Shown in pieces: positions 28,329 through 36,268 of a DNA stretch of 64,000 bases; within the stretch, counting starts at the first letter, position 1; each line of letters opens with the position of its first letter. Source of the stretch: Bacillota bacterium (GTDB lineage: Bacteria > Bacillota > Bacilli > Paenibacillales > Paenibacillaceae). Under the pieces are notes generated by a model, which searched no databases, was not told the DNA's origin, and saw only the letters and a program-made list of their open reading frames with translations. The DNA is taken from the NCBI GenBank assembly GCA_023460795.1, contig JAEWPC010000059.1:213667-277666 (forward strand). The letters are read 5' to 3'. The translations under genes were made by a program, and so were the position numbers.

Positions 28329-31076
28329 GTGTCTATGAGCATACAGCGGAAGAAATGGTTATGGATCGGGGCAAGCGCCGTTGTCGTTCTAGCTGTAGGA
28401 GCGCTGCTGCTGTTTACCGATCTATTCGGAGGGAAGGCGAACGCGAGCATGAAGAAGCAGGACGGACTGCTCGTCCTAAGCAACTCCGATTACGAGATCG
28501 CGTTCGATGCCTCGCACGGCGGAATCGCATATCTGAAGGATAAAAAAGCGCAAGGAAACCTGACGATCGGCAATCGCGAAGGGGCGTTATGGTGGGCGAT
28601 CATGAACGACGATACGTCCGTGGGCAGCCTGAAAACGACGGCTTTCACGTACGATTGGAACGAGAAGAAGAGTGAATTGACGTTCCATTACGGCGGTGCG
28701 GTCCAAGTCGACGTCACGACGAAATTCGGAGCCGATCGCCGAATCTACATGAGCGCCCGCTTACTGAACGACTCAGAACTGACGATCAAGTCGTTCCGGT
28801 TCCCTTACGAGCTGAAAGTCGAAGCCGGCGCGGTCAAGGACGCGATGCTACCCATGCTGCCTGGCGCGAAGCTGAAGGATGCGTTCTTCAAAGACAGCAA
28901 CTCGTTCTCCGACCAGTATCCGGGCGTTATGTTCGCCTCGTACCTCGCGATGCGCACGGAAGCGGGGAACTTGGCGATGTACGATATCGGCGGATCGGTT
29001 ACTCCGCTCACCGAGATTGGGTACAAAAACCAGAACAACGATCCCGGTAAGACGGCATTCGTACACAACTATCGCACATGGATCGAGTCCAAGGCGGAAT
29101 GGAAGAGCCCGGATGTCGTCTTGGAGATCGGCGGGGACTATCCGAGCTCGATCGCGAGCTATCGCAAGCTGAACGCCATCGACCAATATCGCACGTTGGC
29201 CGACAAGCTCGGGGATGCCGCGAAAGCTTATTACCAGCTGCCGCTGTATAAGACGGACATCTCCGCGATCAAGGATGCCAGCTGGAGCCACCTGACGTCC
29301 AACTTCATCGACCAAATGAATTATCCGGGAATGATCCATCTGGTCGGATTCCAGACCGGGGGACATGACGAGAACTATCCGGACTTCATTCCGCCCGATC
29401 CCAAGTGGGGATCGACGGCGACGTTCGAGCAGTTCGTCAAGCGAGCGAAGGATAAGGGGAACCGAATCGTCCCTTACACGAACATGTCGTGGTGGGGCAA
29501 GAGCTCCCCGACGCTCGCGAATTTGCCTGCGGGAACGACGCTCGAGAGCCTTGTCGTGCAGAAGGAGAACGGGACAATCGCCTCCGAGTCTTACGGCATG
29601 CATGAAGGCTACGTCGTGAACCCGGGCGATCCGTTCTTCGTGAAGCGCACGGGCGAAGAGCACGACAAGCTGATTAACGCCGCGGGCTTCGACGGCGTGT
29701 TCGAGGACCAATGGGGCATTCGTAACTCGCCGTACGTCTATAACGAAGCGAGACCGGCTGGAACGGATCCTTCCACCGCCTATTTCGCGGGAGTACGTCA
29801 ATATTTCGACGCATTGAAGCATAACATCTACATCGAAGACGGCACGGACGTGCTGGCCGACGATTCGATCGGCTTCATGGGCGCGACGTATCTGTGGGAT
29901 TTGCTCGGTTATCGGAAGAATACGGCGACCTATACCGACTATTATCCGCTGGCCGGAATGCTGTTCCGAGACAAGGTGATGCAATACCAGCATAACTTGG
30001 CCGGGGAGACGATGACGGACGATCAGGATATGCTTCGCTGGAACGTCGCTATGGGGTATAACCTGAGCGCGGATTTCTACAACGGCGTCGGCAGCCCTTG
30101 GGTAGACGCGACCGGCGTGTTCCAGAAATTCGTGCTGTCCCGCTATGCCGATTCGCTTGTGCAAGGGTTCGAGCAAATCGCGCCATCGGTAACGAGAACG
30201 GATTTCGGCACGCATCAAGCGACGACGAACTGGGATACGAAGCAGCCGTACGCTCTTGACGCCGAAACGACGTTGTCGGCGGGCGGCTTCGACATCGTTG
30301 CCGAAGACGGCGCCGTGAGAGCGGGGAACTACTCGCGCTACAACGGGCTCGATCTGGACAGAGGAGACCATGACCTCGTGGAGCTGCGCGGCGACGATTC
30401 GATTCGCGTCTATCAGCCGATCGGTTCCGACACGACGCTGAAGATCAAGAAGGGCAAAGGATGGCCGTTCGCCTCCGCGACCGCATACGAAGCGAACGGA
30501 ACGAAGATCGCCGAGCTTCAGGTGAAGGCCGAGGGCGATTACGCGATTGTCGACTATGTCGGAATCATTAAAGAGCGGAAGGTCGCTTACGTGGAATTGA
30601 AGCGATCGGATGCACAGACGCAAGTCGCGGAAACCTTCGAGAAAGTGGGGCTGGAAGTGAACATCGCGGTCGGGTTGAAGACGCTGGCGACTTCCGTCAC
30701 GGCAGAGGCGTTCGATCCGAAGCTGACGACGGACGGCGATCCGTTCACGTACTGGGAAAGCACCGCGAAGAAGTTTCCGCAGTCGCTGACGGTCGATCTT
30801 GGGGAGGAGAAGCAGGTTTCCAAGGTAGCGCTGACGCTGCCTCCGCAGGATGCGTGGGAAGCCCGCGACCAGGAGATCGAGGTTCTCGGCAGCGCGGACG
30901 GCAATACGTTCACGTCGCTGCTGCCCGCGAAGCCGTATACTTTCGATCCGAAGCGGGATAACAAAGTAGAGCTTCCTTTGGGTTCGCCGGTAAAGCAGCG
31001 ATTCATCCGGGTCACGATTACTTCGAACACGGCTTGGCCGGCCGCGCAAGTATCGGAGCTCGAAGTGTACGAATAA
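28329..31076 (+). CDS. extracellular TIM-barrel glycosidase-like protein with F5/8C domain
   Basis: This 915-residue protein starts with a signal or anchor segment (about 8-30, possible cleavage after KANA). An N-terminal beta-domain follows, then a central region resembling DUF6259-type TIM barrels (TNMSWWGKSSPT, GFDGVFEDQWGIRN, HNIYIEDGTDVLADD; the acidic pairs are candidate catalytic residues), and finally a C-terminal discoidin-like (F5/8 type C/CBM32) domain (about 785-915, DGDPFTYWES to VSELEVYE). It probably trims a glycan at the cell surface for the adjacent importer, but the substrate is unknown and no glycosidase family is certain. GTG 28329 has AGGTGG 7 bases upstream and is preferred to ATG 28335. 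Confidence 0.75.
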   Translation: MSMSIQRKKWLWIGASAVVVLAVGALLLFTDLFGGKANASMKKQDGLLVLSNSDYEIAFDASHGGIAYLKDKKAQGNLTIGNREGALWWAIMNDDTSVGSLKTTAFTYDWNEKKSELTFHYGGAVQVDVTTKFGADRRIYMSARLLNDSELTIKSFRFPYELKVEAGAVKDAMLPMLPGAKLKDAFFKDSNSFSDQYPGVMFASYLAMRTEAGNLAMYDIGGSVTPLTEIGYKNQNNDPGKTAFVHNYRTWIESKAEWKSPDVVLEIGGDYPSSIASYRKLNAIDQYRTLADKLGDAAKAYYQLPLYKTDISAIKDASWSHLTSNFIDQMNYPGMIHLVGFQTGGHDENYPDFIPPDPKWGSTATFEQFVKRAKDKGNRIVPYTNMSWWGKSSPTLANLPAGTTLESLVVQKENGTIASESYGMHEGYVVNPGDPFFVKRTGEEHDKLINAAGFDGVFEDQWGIRNSPYVYNEARPAGTDPSTAYFAGVRQYFDALKHNIYIEDGTDVLADDSIGFMGATYLWDLLGYRKNTATYTDYYPLAGMLFRDKVMQYQHNLAGETMTDDQDMLRWNVAMGYNLSADFYNGVGSPWVDATGVFQKFVLSRYADSLVQGFEQIAPSVTRTDFGTHQATTNWDTKQPYALDAETTLSAGGFDIVAEDGAVRAGNYSRYNGLDLDRGDHDLVELRGDDSIRVYQPIGSDTTLKIKKGKGWPFASATAYEANGTKIAELQVKAEGDYAIVDYVGIIKERKVAYVELKRSDAQTQVAETFEKVGLEVNIAVGLKTLATSVTAEAFDPKLTTDGDPFTYWESTAKKFPQSLTVDLGEEKQVSKVALTLPPQDAWEARDQEIEVLGSADGNTFTSLLPAKPYTFDPKRDNKVELPLGSPVKQRFIRVTITSNTAWPAAQVSELEVYE

Positions 31077-31085
31077 TTTCATGGA

Positions 31086-31117
31086 AAAGGCTTCTGCCGT
31101 CGCAGAAGCCTTTCTTT
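31086..31117 (+). terminator. terminator after the glycosidase-like gene
   Basis: AAAGGCTTCTGC pairs with GCAGAAGCCTTT across a 4-base loop and is followed by CTTT. Confidence 0.8.
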
Positions 31118-31170
31118 GTGGCGGTCTTGTCCTTCCTACATAAGATGTAGGGAGATTGGAGGCGGTCCGC

Positions 31171-31563
31171 ATGAATGTGTATTTAGCAGGGATAAGCATC
31201 CTATTCGGCTCTACGATCACGTTCGCTTTCGGCACGTGGTCGGAGTCGCTGACGTTCTTATTGGTCGCGATGGCCATAGACTATATTACGGGTATTACCG
31301 CCGCGATTTACGACGGCAGCGGGTTGGACAGTCAAGTCGGATTCTGGGGATTGATGAAAAAAGGGCTGATCCTGCTCGTCGTGCTGCTCTCCCATCGGAT
31401 CGATCTCGTGCTAGGGGTCGATGTGGCGATGGGGGGAGCGATTGCGTTCTATACCGTTAACGAGCTATTGTCCATCATCGAGAACTATGGACGTCTAGGG
31501 CTTCCGCTGCCTCCGCAGCTGAAGCAACTCGTTCGCACGTTGCGCAACCGAAGCGATAAATAA
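31171..31563 (+). CDS. holin-like membrane protein (phage holin / toxin secretion family)
   Basis: This 130-residue protein has about three membrane segments, including LTFLLVAMAIDYITGITAAIY (the D-Y-x-T-G motif typical of the phage_holin_4/TcdE family) and KGLILLVVLLSHRID, and a charged C-terminus. The ATG at 31171 has GGAGG 8 bases upstream, so the TTG at 31156 is rejected. There are no lysis or phage genes nearby. Chromosomal homologues are common in Bacillales and are thought to move proteins or modify membrane permeability, but the role here is unknown. Confidence 0.8.
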   Translation: MNVYLAGISILFGSTITFAFGTWSESLTFLLVAMAIDYITGITAAIYDGSGLDSQVGFWGLMKKGLILLVVLLSHRIDLVLGVDVAMGGAIAFYTVNELLSIIENYGRLGLPLPPQLKQLVRTLRNRSDK

Positions 31564-31581
31564 GCTTTAGTACAACCGACA

Positions 31582-31607
31582 ACCCCGATTGAGCCGTCGA
31601 TCGGGGT
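31582..31607. other. stem-loop after the holin-like gene
   Basis: ACCCCGAT pairs with ATCGGGGT across a 10-base loop. It lacks a clear T tract, so it is only a possible terminator. Confidence 0.4.
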
Positions 31608-31674
31608 GTGATGCTTATCGAGCGGATTGGTTAAGCTTATACATAGCATGAAATTGGGATGGAGTTGATTCAGC

Positions 31675-33099
31675 ATGCGCCTAGTCGGCGGTTCAAGCGT
31701 CATCATCCGCGTCGAGATGGACAAGCAAGCGGTTACGTTCGGCGAACTGGTATCGGCGATCGGGACTCATGGCGGCGATATCGTGGCGATAGACGTCATC
31801 CAACCGGGCAAGAGGATGGAGATTCGGGACTTAACCGTTAGCGTGCAGGATCCGCAGGTTGTCGATCGGCTGACCGAAGAGGTTCGGACGATGTCCGGCA
31901 TCCGTCTGATCAACGTGTCGGACCGAACCTTCCTGCTCCATCTCGGCGGGAAAATCCAGGTCCATTCCAAAGTCCCGATCAAGAACCGGGACGATCTGTC
32001 CCGCGTCTATACTCCGGGTGTCGCCAAAGTCTGCATGGCCATCCACGAAGACGCGAACAAAGCTTTCTCGCTGACGATCCGGCGCAATACGGTAGCCGTC
32101 GTCTCTGACGGAACGGCGGTGCTCGGGCTCGGCGACATCGGTCCCTACGCGGCGATGCCGGTTATGGAGGGCAAGGCGATGTTGTTCAAAGAGCTGGCGG
32201 ACGTCGACGCGTTCCCGATCTGTCTGAATACGAAGGACCCGGACGAGATCGTTGCTATCGTCAAGGCGATCGCTCCGACGTTCGGCGGCATCAATCTGGA
32301 AGATATCGCTTCTCCGCGGTGCTTCGATATCGAACGAAGGCTCAGAGAATCGCTTGATATCCCCGTCTTTCACGACGACCAGCACGGTACGGCGATCGTG
32401 CTGCTCGCCGGGTTGTTCAACGCGCTTAAGATCGTCGGCAAGCCGATCGAGCAGATCAAAGTCGTCGTCTGCGGTATCGGCGCGGCGGGCATTGCCTGCT
32501 CCAGCATCCTGCTAGGCGCAGGCGTAACGAATTTGATCGGCGTCGACAAGGATGGCGCCATCCATCGCGGCGTACACTACGAGAACGAGGTGTGGAACGA
32601 GTTCGCGAGCCGAACGAATCCTAACGGCGAAACCGGCCGATTATCCGACGTCATCCAAGGAGCGGACGTATTCATCGGGCTCTCCAGGCCTAGGCTGCTG
32701 CATTCGGAAGACGTGAAGCGGATGAACAAGGACCCGATCGTGTTCGCCATGGCGAATCCCGAGCCCGAGATATCGCCGGAGGAGGCGTTGCCTTACGTGC
32801 GAGTGTTCGCGACGGGGCGCTCCGATTATCCGAACCAGCTCAATAACGTGCTTGCTTTTCCGGGCATTTTCCGCGGGGCGCTGGATGCGAGGGCTAGCAC
32901 GATCAACGAGGAGATGAAGCTGGCGGCCGCGCGGGCGATCGCGTCGATCGTCTCGGAGCAAGAGCTGAACGAGCACTATATTATCCCGGGCGTCTTTAAT
33001 GACAAAGTCGTTCCGGCCGTGAGGCGGGCGGTCGTCCTGGAAGCGATCCGCACGGGGGTGTCCCGCAAAGTGCCGAGCGATTTCCGCAAAGGGAATTGA
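31675..33099 (+). CDS. NAD(P)-dependent malic enzyme with N-terminal ACT domain
   Basis: This 474-residue enzyme decarboxylates malate to pyruvate and reduces NAD(P). An ACT-like regulatory domain occupies residues about 1-75. The catalytic N domain has RVYTPGVAKV (Tyr), EGKAMLFKELADVDA (Lys) and GINLEDIASPRCF (metal-binding Glu/Asp). The Rossmann domain has VVCGIGAAGIA. The architecture is that of the Bacillus YtsJ type, which in that species favours NADP. The cofactor preference here is not certain. The ATG follows a GGATGGAG site. It appears to be a single-gene unit. Confidence 0.93.
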   Translation: MRLVGGSSVIIRVEMDKQAVTFGELVSAIGTHGGDIVAIDVIQPGKRMEIRDLTVSVQDPQVVDRLTEEVRTMSGIRLINVSDRTFLLHLGGKIQVHSKVPIKNRDDLSRVYTPGVAKVCMAIHEDANKAFSLTIRRNTVAVVSDGTAVLGLGDIGPYAAMPVMEGKAMLFKELADVDAFPICLNTKDPDEIVAIVKAIAPTFGGINLEDIASPRCFDIERRLRESLDIPVFHDDQHGTAIVLLAGLFNALKIVGKPIEQIKVVVCGIGAAGIACSSILLGAGVTNLIGVDKDGAIHRGVHYENEVWNEFASRTNPNGETGRLSDVIQGADVFIGLSRPRLLHSEDVKRMNKDPIVFAMANPEPEISPEEALPYVRVFATGRSDYPNQLNNVLAFPGIFRGALDARASTINEEMKLAAARAIASIVSEQELNEHYIIPGVFNDKVVPAVRRAVVLEAIRTGVSRKVPSDFRKGN

Positions 33100-33164
33100 T
33101 CGCGAAATCGTTCATCATTTTGTCATAAGTTTAATAAAGTTGTCCGTAACCGCATTTCAACCTC

Positions 33165-33194
33165 TTGAGTTCAAACGCGGATTTTAGGTATTAT
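33165..33194 (+). promoter_or_regulatory. candidate sigma-A promoter for the cupredoxin gene
   Basis: TTGAGT (33165-33170) and TATTAT (33189-33194) are separated by 18 bases and end 38 bases before the ATG. Confidence 0.45.
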
Positions 33195-33232
33195 ATGAGG
33201 TAGACAATTGTAGGAAGCAGGGGAGCAGACAA

Positions 33233-33607
33233 ATGCAAAAATGGGTAATGTCCACTTTAGTTGTTATCGCTTGCTTGTTGGGCGTATACTTGTTGTCGTC
33301 CGGAATGCCCGAGAAGCCGGAAAGCGAGACGGCCGGTCTTGCCGAAGGACAAGAGTTGCTTAAGATTACCGCGACTAACTTTAACTTCGACAAAGAAGAA
33401 TACCACGTTAAAGCGGGTACGCTCTATAAAGTCAAATTCTCGAATAAGCTGGGCGTTCACGGCGTAAAGATCAACGACGTCGATTTCTCCAAAGACAATC
33501 CCGAAGCGGACATCACGTTCGACACGCCGGGCACGTATGAAATTCAATGCGAAATCATGTGCGGACAAGGTCACGGCAACATGAAATCGGTCATTATCGT
33601 CGAGTAA
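33233..33607 (+). CDS. membrane-anchored CuA-type cupredoxin
   Basis: This 124-residue protein has one N-terminal membrane segment (about 5-23) and a cupredoxin domain. The C-terminus reads CEIMCGQGHGNM, that is Cys-x3-Cys-x3-His-x2-Met, and an upstream His occurs in LGVHGVKI. Together they supply the complete ligand set of a binuclear CuA centre as in cytochrome oxidase subunit II or nitrous oxide reductase. There is no oxidase gene nearby. It may carry electrons or copper outside the membrane, and it may be the electron partner of an unlinked respiratory enzyme. GGGGAG precedes the ATG. Confidence 0.85.
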   Translation: MQKWVMSTLVVIACLLGVYLLSSGMPEKPESETAGLAEGQELLKITATNFNFDKEEYHVKAGTLYKVKFSNKLGVHGVKINDVDFSKDNPEADITFDTPGTYEIQCEIMCGQGHGNMKSVIIVE

Positions 33608-33620
33608 CGATAGCCATGCA

Positions 33621-33647
33621 AAAGGAGCCTAGCGGCTCCTTTTTTTC
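33621..33647 (+). terminator. terminator after the cupredoxin gene
   Basis: AAAGGAGCC pairs with GGCTCCTTT across TAGC and is followed by more T residues. Confidence 0.85.
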
Positions 33648-33657
33648 CATCATGGCG

Positions 33658-33909
33658 TTACAGATGGCGCCAAGTGCGTATGCGGGATATGCCCAAATCG
33701 CCTAAATACCCGATCAGCGCCCAGCTGAGCACGGTCAGTACGTACATGAACCACACGTTGACGTTATGAATGTCCGTGAACAGCTCGACTAACCACATGG
33801 GGACGCTGAACATGAACAGGAACACATTGTGAGGGTCATAGCCGGTAGCGTTGAACAGGCACAATGCGGCGCCGATTAACGTGCATGCCAAGGTCATGGG
33901 ATAACGCAT
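33658..33909 (-). CDS. small membrane protein, 83 residues
   Basis: Two or three hydrophobic segments are predicted (about 4-22, 30-45 and 52-70). GGAAGGGAG lies close upstream of the ATG on the minus strand, and the gene converges on the cupredoxin terminator. I recognise no named family. It contains Pro, Trp and Tyr at membrane borders and a basic C-terminus, like other short Bacillales membrane proteins. The function is unknown. Confidence 0.65.
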   Translation of the reverse strand: MRYPMTLACTLIGAALCLFNATGYDPHNVFLFMFSVPMWLVELFTDIHNVNVWFMYVLTVLSWALIGYLGDLGISRIRTWRHL

Positions 33910-34016
33910 GATATACTCCCTTCCGCCTCATAGTGCTCGTATTATGCTCGCGGTTGCGGGTTCTCATTCGCTGCATGGGGAAGCCTAATTCGATTAACGA
34001 AAGGATGGATTTGAAC

Positions 34017-34304
34017 ATGATTACGCATATCGTTCTATTCAAGCTGAAAGACCGCAGTCCGGAAAGCGTCGCCCGTACGGCAGCCGTGCTGCGCGACATG
34101 GAAGGGAAAATCGACGTGCTGCGCCACCTGGAAGTCGGCACGGACGTGCTGCATTCCGAGCGCTCGTACGATATCGCGCTGTACACGAAGTTCGATTCGA
34201 TGGAAGACCTTAACGCTTATCAGGTTCACCCCGTTCATAAGCTCGTCATCGAGCACATGACTTCCGTACGCGAAGCATCGGTAAGCGTCGACTACGAGAG
34301 CTGA
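34017..34304 (+). CDS. Dabb (stress-responsive A/B barrel) family protein
   Basis: This 95-residue protein begins ITHIVLFKLKD and has VGTDVLHSERSYDIALYTKFDS and YQVHPVHKLV, the pattern of the dimeric alpha/beta-barrel (Dabb) family. The start at 34017 has AAGGATGG 9 bases upstream and gives the family's normal N-terminus. Dabb proteins are small cytosolic proteins of mostly unknown role. A tiny membrane protein gene follows 13 bases later. Confidence 0.85.
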   Translation: MITHIVLFKLKDRSPESVARTAAVLRDMEGKIDVLRHLEVGTDVLHSERSYDIALYTKFDSMEDLNAYQVHPVHKLVIEHMTSVREASVSVDYES

Positions 34305-34317
34305 GAGGGAGAACGTC

Positions 34318-34443
34318 GTGGAGAAGGATCCTCAGAACATGGGCGACGTGTACGAGATGATGACGTATTTGCTCGTGATCATCCTTAGCGCCGTCGTCAT
34401 GGTCATATGGTTGAAACGCCGCGCTAAGCGCAAGCGCAGATGA
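34318..34443 (+). CDS. 41-residue single-pass membrane protein
   Basis: A GTG-started frame has GAGAGGGAGAA just upstream. It encodes an acidic N-terminus, one membrane helix (about 14-33, YEMMTYLLVIILSAVVMVIW) and a strongly basic tail (KRRAKRKRR), which predicts the C-terminus in the cytosol. It sits tightly between the Dabb and DUF86 genes in the same direction, so it is probably real. The function is unknown. Confidence 0.6.
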   Translation: MEKDPQNMGDVYEMMTYLLVIILSAVVMVIWLKRRAKRKRR

Positions 34444-34459
34444 AAGGGGCTGTCCGCCC

Positions 34460-34915
34460 ATGTATTACGTAAACGAAAAATTCATTAACGACCGTTTGGC
34501 GTGCATCCCCGATATCGCACTGGCTTTGAACGTCGTTTCGCGCGGCTGGAAAGGAACGTTAAGCGAAGGTCTCGTCCAAGAGCGCGCTTTGCATCTCGCC
34601 GCGGAAATCGTGACGGACGTCGGCAATGCGCTGATCGACGGCTTTATTATGCGCGACGCGAGCAGTTACGAGGATATTGTCGACATTATCGCGATGGAGA
34701 ACGTCATCGAGCCGAACGTCGCGTCTTCGATGCGGGAGCTTGTACTTCTACGCAAACTGCTCGTCCAGGATTACGTGGAGTGGCCGCGCCACGAGCTGCA
34801 CAAGCTTACGCCGGAGCTGCCGGAGCTGCTTGTCGAGTTCGGCCGCCAAGTTCGGTCGTATATGGAGAAGGAGCTTCGCGGGTTCCCGGGCAGCGACGGT
34901 GCAGGCGTCCAATAG
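34460..34915 (+). CDS. DUF86 (HepT/YutE-like) protein
   Basis: This 151-residue helical protein has GNALIDGFIMRDASSYEDIVDI, typical of the DUF86 family. HepT toxins of this fold carry an Arg-x4-6-His motif. Here the corresponding region is LLRKLLVQDYVEW, with Gln where His would be, and no MNT-type nucleotidyltransferase gene is adjacent. It therefore looks like a solitary, YutE-like member and not an active toxin. AAAGGGG precedes the ATG. The role is unknown. Confidence 0.75.
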   Translation: MYYVNEKFINDRLACIPDIALALNVVSRGWKGTLSEGLVQERALHLAAEIVTDVGNALIDGFIMRDASSYEDIVDIIAMENVIEPNVASSMRELVLLRKLLVQDYVEWPRHELHKLTPELPELLVEFGRQVRSYMEKELRGFPGSDGAGVQ

Positions 34916-35013
34916 GTGCCAATTTACGTCATGAACCGATTCCGTTACAATGAAGCCATATGAACCGCGCTAGGGTTAGTTGCGAGGATGGCGCGAGGAC
35001 GGAGGTCGACGGC

Positions 35014-35661
35014 ATGCCGCTGCGTAAGGAAGAAGGATCGACGAGAAGCCGGTTGCTTCATCTGCTTAGAACGAGAAGCTCCTGCTCGGTCAGCGAGCTG
35101 TCGGGCGAGCTAGCGCTAACGGAGATGGCCGTCAGACGCCATCTTCATGCGATGGAGAAGAACGGCCAAGTCGCCGTAACCGCGGTCCGACAAGGCATGG
35201 GACGCCCGCTCTACCGTTACTCGCTGACGGCGCATGCCGATGAATGGTTCCCTAAGAACTATTCCCAGCTGGCGCTTGATCTCCTCGCCGAGCTCGAGGA
35301 AGAAGACGAGGGCGCAGCGGTAATCGACCGCATGTTCCAAGGCCGGCGCGATAAGCTGGCGGAGCGTTACGAAGAGCGAATGCGCCATAAGCCGCTCGAG
35401 GAACGCGTGCGCGAGCTGGCGCTCATCCAGAACGGCGGCGGTTATATGGCGTCGTGGGAGCGTTCCGACGACGAAGAAGATGCTTATGCGCTCCATGAGT
35501 ACAACTGTCCGATCGCGCACGTCGCGGGCCAGTTCCGTCAAGCCTGCCAATGCGAGCAGCAGCTGTTCGTCCGCCTGCTCGACGCCGACGTGGAACGCAC
35601 CGAATGCTTAGCCGACGGCGGCTCGCGCTGCACGTATGCGATTAAACCGAAGACAACTTGA
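35014..35661 (+). CDS. SufR-like winged-helix regulator with C-terminal cysteine cluster
   Basis: This 215-residue protein has an N-terminal DeoR/ArsR-like winged helix (TRSRLLHLLRTRSSCSV through LALTEMAVRRHL) and a wing, RQGMGRPLYRYSLT. A C-terminal region carries Cys at the spacing C-x12-C-x-C-x17-C-x7-C. This resembles SufR-type repressors that bind an iron-sulfur cluster. The spacing differs from the cyanobacterial form, so the metal centre is inferred. The ATG at 35014 has GGAGG 8 bases upstream, and the ATG at 34960 has none. No suf genes are in the window. A terminator follows. Confidence 0.75.
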   Translation: MPLRKEEGSTRSRLLHLLRTRSSCSVSELSGELALTEMAVRRHLHAMEKNGQVAVTAVRQGMGRPLYRYSLTAHADEWFPKNYSQLALDLLAELEEEDEGAAVIDRMFQGRRDKLAERYEERMRHKPLEERVRELALIQNGGGYMASWERSDDEEDAYALHEYNCPIAHVAGQFRQACQCEQQLFVRLLDADVERTECLADGGSRCTYAIKPKTT

Positions 35662-35676
35662 TATTTGCTATCCCTG

Positions 35677-35705
35677 CCGTCCGCGCTCGTCGCGGGCGGT
35701 TTTTT
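35677..35705 (+). terminator. terminator after the SufR-like gene
   Basis: CCGTCCGCG pairs with CGCGGGCGG (one G-T pair) across a 5-base loop and is followed by six T residues. Confidence 0.85.
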
Positions 35706-35761
35706 GCGCTATCGCTCCCTCACACGTCAGTAACTCGATGACAGCGCGCTATGGTGCGAGT

Positions 35762-36150
35762 TTCTCTGCAACGGTCTCACAGACCTCTACAGCATAGACC
35801 CCATCGCAAGCCGTTTCTCCAACCGTCTCACAGACCGCTGCAGCACCGAACCATAACCAACCGCTCCTGCAACGGTCTCACAGACCTCTGTAGCACCAAA
35901 TTTGCTTCATCTATTTCTCCAACGGTCTCACAGACCGCTCCACCACGAAACTGCCCCTAACCACTTCTGCAACGGCCTCACAGACCACTACAGCAGCGAA
36001 CCATCGCCAGCCGCCTCTCCAACGATCTTACAGACCGCTGCAGCTCCGAATCATCGCCAAATGCACCTGCAACGATCTCACAGACCACTGCAGCGCCGAA
36101 CCATAGCCAGCGGCTTCTCCAACGGTCCCGCAGACCGCTGCGATTTTTCT
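35762..36150. repeat. eight-unit intergenic array with 50-bp period
   Basis: The core AACGGTCTCACAGACC (with small changes) starts at 35770, 35821, 35871, 35921, 35971, 36021, 36071 and 36121, so the period is 50 bp (once 51). Most units hold the inverted repeat GGTCT-cac-AGACC, decayed in later units. Odd units have TCTGC before the core and ACCTCT or ACCACT after it. Even units have TCTCC and ACCGCT, giving a 100-bp higher-order pattern. A 50-bp period cannot be an in-frame coding repeat. It lies between the SufR-like terminator and the DUF948 gene. Confidence 0.9.
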
Positions 36151-36268
36151 TGCCCGTCCGCAGTGTCAAGTCAAGCCCATGCTTCTTATACTATCTTAAC
36201 CGCATGGGCATTCGCCCGGGTACCGCAAGCAGCTAGCCGAGCGCTGGCCGACCAGAGGAGGGGTTCGC

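Noticed and set aside
28848..31277. An 809-codon minus-strand open frame opposite the glycosidase-like gene
   Set aside because: Arg-rich antisense shadow crossing a terminator; no motifs.
31171..31563. Prophage lysis cassette
   Set aside because: Only the holin-like gene is present. Neighbours are a glycosidase-like gene and malic enzyme, with no endolysin or phage structural genes.
34460..34915. HepT-MNT toxin-antitoxin pair
   Set aside because: There is no nucleotidyltransferase gene next to it, and the motif His is replaced by Gln.
35762..36150. CRISPR array
   Set aside because: The repeated core is only about 16 bases and degenerate, the spacers are themselves related and alternate between two types, and no cas genes are present. 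The same holds for the arrays at 55448-55954.
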